A stretch of 10,213 nucleotides of DNA, taken from Erysipelotrichaceae bacterium UBA6182. Lineage in GTDB: Bacteria; Bacillota_I; Bacilli_A; Erysipelotrichales; Erysipelotrichaceae. The stretch spans positions 1-10,213 of the forward strand of contig DITO01000187.1 of the NCBI GenBank assembly GCA_002422065.1, written 5' to 3'. This document shows positions 6,810 to 10,213 of the stretch, one piece after another; positions within the stretch are counted from its first letter, which is position 1, and the number at the start of each line of letters is the position of its first letter. The position numbers were made by a program, and so were the translations under genes. Below the pieces are notes generated by a model, which saw only the letters and a program-made list of their open reading frames with translations, was not told the DNA's origin and did not search any database.

Positions 6810-6954
6810 AGGTCAAACCTCCTTCAATAGTTAAATGGCAAGGTTTGAACCCATTTGCCGGTATAAGCCCAACGTTTCGATAAAAATCAATGATTGGGTT
6901 TTGTTCAAGCTAAGTATTAAAAGCGAACATAGCAAATCGTTGAGGTCTAAAAAA
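6810..6954. other. Spacer with inverted repeats: candidate attachment site and promoter region of the recombinase operon
   Basis: This gap separates the late phage operon terminator from the recombinase operon. It holds an imperfect inverted repeat, AAGCCCAA (6865-6872) against TTGGGTTT (6894-6901), and a GGCAA/TTGCC pair (6838-6842 and 6855-6859) around the near-palindrome GGTTTGAACC. Serine integrase att sites are typically about 50-bp imperfect dyads beside the integrase operon, so this is a reasonable place for one. A weak minus-strand promoter, TTGATT with TTATAC 18 nt downstream, is possible but not convincing. Confidence 0.3.
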
Positions 6955-6995
6955 CAAAAAAACCTCATGCTAGGGAAGTCCCTAAAACATGAGGT
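6955..6995 (-). terminator. Hairpin terminator ending the phage late operon
   Basis: The arms ACCTCATG (6962-6969) and CATGAGGT (6988-6995) enclose an inner stem, TAGGGA (6971-6976) with TCCCTA (6979-6984). An A-rich run at 6955-6962 on the plus strand gives a U tract in minus-strand RNA. It begins 6 nt after the stop of the holin-like 161-aa gene, so it closes the tail/lysis transcription unit and separates it from the recombinase operon. Confidence 0.85.
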
Positions 6996-7001
6996 CAGTT
7001 G

Positions 7002-7487
7002 TTATTTTTTCAATTGTTCTTGAATGAGTTTCTCAGCTGCGGATAGCGTTGCTTTTCCTTGCATTTTGTTGCTGAAGGAAATATAGTCATCAATGATAGC
7101 TTCAATCTTTGATTGATTAGTCTCCACAAACTCTACTGCTTTTTCAGTTGAACCAGTGAGGTTGCTTACCCATTCACTAAGCCTTGAAATGACTGCGAGT
7201 TTTTTCTCGTCTCCAGCCAGATAAGCTTCACCTTTTTCTTTAGCTAGTTTATTTTTTTCTTCTACAATCATAATAAATTCTTTAATCGCCTTTTGGACAC
7301 TTTCATCAAAGACGATATCTTTTGCTTTGCTGACGAGTTCAGATACGTTTTCAGCAGTGTTTTTGAGGTCTTGTTTCACCTCTTTGATGATCTCACTAAT
7401 CGATTGGTCCTTACCCATTTTTGATGTTAGATAAAGGGCCAGTAATAGAAGTGAAGTTATCAGTAATACGATTTCAAGTGTTGTCAT
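7002..7487 (-). CDS. Holin-like phage protein (one TM segment plus helical cytoplasmic part)
   Basis: This 161-aa protein has a clear N-terminal membrane segment (about 4-22, IVLLITSLLLLALYL). A long charged, mostly helical region follows, with weak coiled-coil character and an end rich in Lys/Glu. The overall plan, one N-terminal membrane helix and a soluble tail ending near a terminal helix with EKLIQEQLKK, resembles the LL-H-type phage holins, though the match is by eye. AGGAGG lies 7-8 nt before the ATG at 7487, and the gene overlaps the previous one by 14 nt. It is the last gene before the late terminator, where Gram-positive phages often keep lysis genes. A holin or a phage membrane accessory protein is likely. 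Confidence 0.6.
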   Translation of the reverse strand: MTTLEIVLLITSLLLLALYLTSKMGKDQSISEIIKEVKQDLKNTAENVSELVSKAKDIVFDESVQKAIKEFIMIVEEKNKLAKEKGEAYLAGDEKKLAVISRLSEWVSNLTGSTEKAVEFVETNQSKIEAIIDDYISFSNKMQGKATLSAAEKLIQEQLKK

Positions 7488-7803
7488 TTTCTTTTCCTCC
7501 TAAGCGTTTATAGATATTGACTTGTGAATCTTCTAGCCTAGATACACGATGTTCCAGAACATTAACATCTTTTTTGAGAGACTTAATATCCTGTGAATGC
7601 ATCTCTAGAAGATTGAGCATTTTGATATTCTGTTTTTCAATCGTTTGTAAATTGTTCAGAATCTCATCGTTATTTGTTTTGTTTTTTAGTTCTTGTCGGT
7701 TGAATTGCTTAATCGTCGTCAAAATGACAACGACCATTGTAACAACCCAATACACTAGATTTTCCATTCTAAATAGACTGAGGATGTTATCCCAGTTCAT
7801 CAT
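7474..7803 (-). CDS. Small phage membrane protein with TM and coiled coil, holin/XhlA-like
   Basis: This 109-aa product has one hydrophobic helix (about 14-33, rich in Val, after a short N-terminus). A polar coiled coil follows (about 40-98, with LKKDVNVLEHRVSRLEDSQV), ending in IYKRLGGKE. XhlA-type proteins share the coiled coil with a terminal membrane helix, but in them the helix usually lies at the C-terminus, so the topology here is reversed. The start could be 7803 or the next in-frame ATG at 7800. AAGGAAAAGG precedes both and lies within the last codons of the nucleotidyltransferase gene, which overlaps this one by 17 nt. It sits directly before the holin-like gene and is probably part of the lysis module. 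Confidence 0.62.
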   Translation of the reverse strand: MMNWDNILSLFRMENLVYWVVTMVVVILTTIKQFNRQELKNKTNNDEILNNLQTIEKQNIKMLNLLEMHSQDIKSLKKDVNVLEHRVSRLEDSQVNIYKRLGGKENDNT

Positions 7804-8443
7804 TCATCACCTTTTCCTTGTAGTTTTCAATGTAAGCGAGTGCTTCTTTTAATGTTGGAATGTACTCGTTACCCAAATCGGTATTCCAGTTCTTTTTATA
7901 ATACATCATTTGAGTTTTCCAGGGCTCTTCTTGGAAATGTTCAAACCGCCCAGTCAAATCCAGGTGTTCCAGTGTCCCTCGCATTCGTAAGATGTGATAA
8001 TGCGTTTTTTTAGGGATTCCATCCGCTAATCGATACTGATGGTACTCAATAAAACTATCGAGAAACGCACCCAAATTTCGAATCATGTTGACGTTTTTAT
8101 ATGCTTCAAATTCGTCTCGATAGGTTTCGTTCAAGTAAATAAGGTTATGATCTATGGAGATAATCTCATCCACACTTGCTCGATAGTAACTTGGGATTGC
8201 AGGATCGAATACTTGCTTCAAAAGGAATGTATCTGCTCCAAATGCAAAGATGTCATAGTCACCTAGTTCCAAATGAATCATCCCTTTAAATCCATCGAGG
8301 ATGACGGTTATGTCAGAGTCGCTTTCAACATCATTAGTTCCATACGCTTTAGAACCACAAAAATAGATAAACATCACCGTCGATTGTGTGAATATCGATT
8401 GCACTCGATGAGTAATTTCACTATTACTCAATTGATTCGCCAC
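7787..8443 (-). CDS. Predicted nucleotidyltransferase within the phage late operon
   Basis: This 218-aa protein belongs to the DNA polymerase beta-like nucleotidyltransferase superfamily. CGSKAYG at 29-35 is followed by SDSDITV (41-47), giving the two metal-binding aspartates D42 and D44; a third acidic residue is likely in LGDYDIF (D62 or D64). All catalytic elements are present, so it is probably active. The GSxAYG/SDxD form is closest to the COG3541-like branch, whose substrates are poorly known. I start it at the GTG at 8443, 7 nt after GAGGAA (8451-8456), with a 20-nt overlap of the preceding gene. The ATG at 8494 would give a 71-nt overlap and a poorly folded, polar extension. Its position between tail and holin genes is unusual for an enzyme. 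It may transfer nucleotides to a host protein or RNA, but this is speculation. Confidence 0.82.
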   Translation of the reverse strand: MANQLSNSEITHRVQSIFTQSTVMFIYFCGSKAYGTNDVESDSDITVILDGFKGMIHLELGDYDIFAFGADTFLLKQVFDPAIPSYYRASVDEIISIDHNLIYLNETYRDEFEAYKNVNMIRNLGAFLDSFIEYHQYRLADGIPKKTHYHILRMRGTLEHLDLTGRFEHFQEEPWKTQMMYYKKNWNTDLGNEYIPTLKEALAYIENYKEKVMNDELG

Positions 8444-8765
8444 GCGGTTGTTCCTCGATGATGGTTGGTTCTTCAATGACATCCAGGTCATCAATTGAAT
8501 CCTCGAAACCTTCTACATTATTTTTTAACCATAAATAACCTTGCTCAAGTGGGTTGGAATTAAGAAATAGAGGATAGTCATCCAGTGGTATTTCAATATC
8601 GACCTCTTCGAGTGGAACACTATGATTTTTTCGTGCTTCTTTTGTGTAATATGAAGCCACACACAAGACGGCTTTCTTTAGAGCGTAATTGATGTTGAAA
8701 GCGACAATTCGATGATAAGACAACGTGAGTCCAAATTTGGAATTCATTTCTTTTACAATAGCCAT
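8424..8765 (-). CDS. Small phage protein of unknown function downstream of tail fibre genes
   Basis: This 113-aa protein starts MAIVKEMNSKFGLTLSYHRI. A predicted helical/strand N-terminal part includes AVLCVASYYTKEAR, and the C-terminus is very acidic (about 63-113), ending in EEQPRGESIE. I do not recognise a named family; the position after receptor-binding genes suggests a tail accessory protein or chaperone. The start at 8765 is preferred over 8804: AAAGTAGG (8775-8782) lies 9 nt upstream, and the longer reading would run 29 nt into the upstream gene. It begins 10 nt after the preceding gene's stop and overlaps the nucleotidyltransferase gene by 20 nt. Confidence 0.72.
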   Translation of the reverse strand: MAIVKEMNSKFGLTLSYHRIVAFNINYALKKAVLCVASYYTKEARKNHSVPLEEVDIEIPLDDYPLFLNSNPLEQGYLWLKNNVEGFEDSIDDLDVIEEPTIIEEQPRGESIE

Positions 8766-8775
8766 TATTAATAAC

Positions 8776-9459
8776 CTACTTTCTTGCAATTCGAAACACA
8801 GCAACTGAGATGGAATCTTGTGTTCCGATATCTAGTCCAGGATTAATGTTTAAGCCATACACTGGTCCATTCACTGAATGGGCAAACATGGCATGGGTAA
8901 TGGGAGGATTAGATTGATCTGAAGCTGTACAAATGCTACTTCCATGAGCCACCCATTGATAATGCGAAGTTGGGGATGATTCAGAGGTTGGACAAAATTC
9001 AAAACTAATCATTTTGGTATATGCATAGGTGGGTGTCACACTGTTGGAATACTCATCATTGATCATAAAACCCGTTACGTTTTTCGCACTAATACGAGTC
9101 GTTGTGGTATTCACGTCATTTACCATTAAGCTGGTATAAGAACCCGATAGATTTGATCCTCCACCTGTTTGCAAGTAATAAATGTAAGTTGGCGAGAGTT
9201 CAGATGTGGTTGGTGTGGTTGATGCAATGACAACGATTTTATAGATAAAATTGGGAGAAAAAGTGTAAAGAAAAGAGTGTGATGACACACTCCCTTCATA
9301 AAAATACACTCGCTCCATTTCACCACCAATTTTTACAACTGAAGTTGAGTTACGAGCATAGAGAACATTATTGTTATAATCAAATGCCAGCTCACCAACG
9401 TACGATAGATTCGAAGTTGTTGGAGTAGTTACTCCCCGTTTGACACGAAGAACAGCCAT
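8776..9459 (-). CDS. Phage tail/receptor-binding protein with Mtd-N-like start
   Basis: This 227-aa structural protein begins VLRVKRGVTTPTTSNLSYVGELAFDYNNNVLY-like (positions 3-34 hold the RGxTxPT, GELAFD and NxLY elements). That is the pattern of the short beta-rich attachment domain seen at the N-terminus of major tropism determinant and many Gram-positive phage fibre proteins. The remainder (about 48-227) is rich in Ser, Thr, Tyr and Asn, as expected of a beta-structured tip or carbohydrate-binding domain, and ends RIARK. There is no signal peptide. The ATG overlaps the stop of the fibre gene by one base (TAATG), so the two are translationally coupled. It probably sits at the tail tip. No reverse transcriptase or template repeat of a diversity-generating retroelement is in the window. 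Confidence 0.75.
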   Translation of the reverse strand: MAVLRVKRGVTTPTTSNLSYVGELAFDYNNNVLYARNSTSVVKIGGEMERVYFYEGSVSSHSFLYTFSPNFIYKIVVIASTTPTTSELSPTYIYYLQTGGGSNLSGSYTSLMVNDVNTTTTRISAKNVTGFMINDEYSNSVTPTYAYTKMISFEFCPTSESSPTSHYQWVAHGSSICTASDQSNPPITHAMFAHSVNGPVYGLNINPGLDIGTQDSISVAVFRIARK

Positions 9460-10213
9460 TAATAAGTACCACCGTCAATGACACTCGCCGGTGTCAATAC
9501 TTTCGTTGCGTCAATACCAAGCGTATATTTGACAGTGTTAGGTGTATAGTTCGTATCAATGGTGTAGTACATCAAGAGAGCGTTTGGGATAACACCATTA
9601 GCAAATGCGGTTGCATCGGCAGCGAAATCTCCGCCTGCTCCATCATAAATGCGTGTGTTATTTACGCCTGAAAGAATGCTTCTTTGTGTATCCGTTAAGT
9701 GAAGATTGCTTGAAACGTGGGAGTTATAAGTTGTGTTTGATACCCCACCTAATCCCGCTAGCGTAATTGAGACTGCCCCTGTCGAACCGTTCACACTGGT
9801 AACTGTATCCGTTGGTGTTAAGAGCTCTTGCCAGTTTGCTAAAGTTGCGTAACCCGTAGTTTTTAAGATAAAGGATTTGTTGATATCTGTTCGAACTGCA
9901 ACGTCACCTTCTTGAGCATTAGAAAGCGCAAGCATTTCTGTTTGGCTTGCCACAACCCATGTATTTGTAATTGCTACTTTAGGAATGACTGAATCAGCAA
10001 GCTTGCCACTAGAATCCAAAATAGGAATGTTGCCATTACCAGTTCCTGTGTTTTTAGTAGCAGCAGTTCCAAGCCCCAGTGCAGTAATCTTGGTGTCAAT
10101 TTGTGCATCAACTTTTGCTACCCCTGGAATCTTTAAATAATCTGATTCAGCAAGTGGTGTTCCTGCACTACCCGTTTTATCTGCTTTCGCAATGTATAAA
10201 TGCTCACCACTAA
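9459..10213 (-). CDS. Phage tail fibre / minor structural protein, 5' end outside the window
   Basis: The reading frame is open to the right edge of the window, giving at least 251 residues, so the true start lies beyond 10213. The visible start of the fragment contains GTAATKNTGTGNGNIPILD, then SSGKLADSVIPKVAI, a linker pattern common in tail fibres. A module with NTWVVASQTEMLALSNAQEG and VRTDINKSFIL follows, then a region with SVNGSTGAVSITLAGLGGVS and HLTDTQRSIL that is also common in fibre proteins. It is low-complexity, rich in Thr, Ser, Gly and Asn, as in trimeric beta fibres. It probably encodes the fibre shaft or baseplate-distal part. An apparent start at 10019 is a TTG inside the frame, without a ribosome binding site. 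Base composition is less AT-rich than in the operons at the left. Confidence 0.83.
   Translation of the reverse strand, partial: SGEHLYIAKADKTGSAGTPLAESDYLKIPGVAKVDAQIDTKITALGLGTAATKNTGTGNGNIPILDSSGKLADSVIPKVAITNTWVVASQTEMLALSNAQEGDVAVRTDINKSFILKTTGYATLANWQELLTPTDTVTSVNGSTGAVSITLAGLGGVSNTTYNSHVSSNLHLTDTQRSILSGVNNTRIYDGAGGDFAADATAFANGVIPNALLMYYTIDTNYTPNTVKYTLGIDATKVLTPASVIDGGTY

Noticed and set aside
6820..6865. tRNA 3' end or remnant suggested by GGGTTCAAACC on the minus strand
   Set aside because: The flanking five-base arms do not pair as a T stem and no acceptor or anticodon arm is present.
6835..7023. 62-aa plus-strand reading frame over the late terminator
   Set aside because: It runs through the hairpin terminator, has no ribosome binding site and its product is of no recognisable type.
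8444..8494. ATG at 8494 as start of the nucleotidyltransferase
   Set aside because: It lacks a good ribosome binding site and gives a 71-nt overlap, while the GTG at 8443 has GAGGAA 7 nt upstream.
8776..9459. Diversity-generating retroelement target gene
   Set aside because: The N-terminus is Mtd-like, but no reverse transcriptase, Avd gene or template repeat occurs in the window and no C-type lectin end is apparent.
10017..10019. TTG at 10017-10019 as start of the tail fibre gene
   Set aside because: The same frame stays open to the window edge and encodes recognisable fibre-like sequence upstream, so this is an internal leucine codon.

Overview
The window looks like part of a low-GC, Gram-positive-type genome (Bacillota or a relative such as Acholeplasma/Erysipelotrichales; I cannot fix the genus). 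The evidence is strong AGGAGG-type ribosome binding sites, AT-rich intergenic DNA with sigma-70-like promoter elements, TGA used as a stop (the 129-aa zinc-finger gene ends at 6420 in an ATGA overlap), and phage structural genes of Gram-positive type. All genes I accept lie on the minus strand, so transcription runs from high to low coordinates.

Region A (10213 to about 6955) is the end of a prophage late operon. In transcription order it holds the C-terminal part of a long tail-fibre-like protein (N-terminus outside the window), a second tail/receptor-binding protein with an Mtd-N-like start, a small conserved phage protein, a predicted nucleotidyltransferase, and two small proteins with one membrane segment plus coiled coil (holin-like). 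The genes are overlapping or tightly spaced and end at a hairpin terminator (6955-6995). No endolysin is visible.

Region B (6809 to 3288) is a translationally coupled recombination module: an HTH/zinc-ribbon protein, a small SHOCT-like protein, and two different large serine recombinases. It ends in a perfect 10-bp hairpin terminator. It may be the prophage integration module or a separate mobile element. The 6810-6954 spacer upstream of it contains imperfect inverted repeats and is a candidate att/promoter region.

Region C (about 3270 to 216) is a compact four-gene operon behind a consensus TTGACA-N17-TATAAT promoter surrounded by TGCA half-sites. It encodes a coiled-coil protein with a possible winged-helix domain, a GmrSD-like DUF262+DUF1524 nuclease, a SymE-like small protein, and a stand-alone ImmA/IrrE-like HEXXH peptidase. 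The gaps are 13, 2 and 17 nt. I interpret it as a putative anti-phage defence island carried beside the recombinases; this four-gene combination is the most notable thing in the window.

Region D (1-215) holds no accepted gene. It has seven phased direct repeats in two families (about 20-22 nt apart), resembling the multiple transposase-binding sites at ends of IS21/Tn7/Tn552-type elements. Region C therefore lies between a recombinase module and a possible transposon end, which fits accessory, horizontally acquired DNA.
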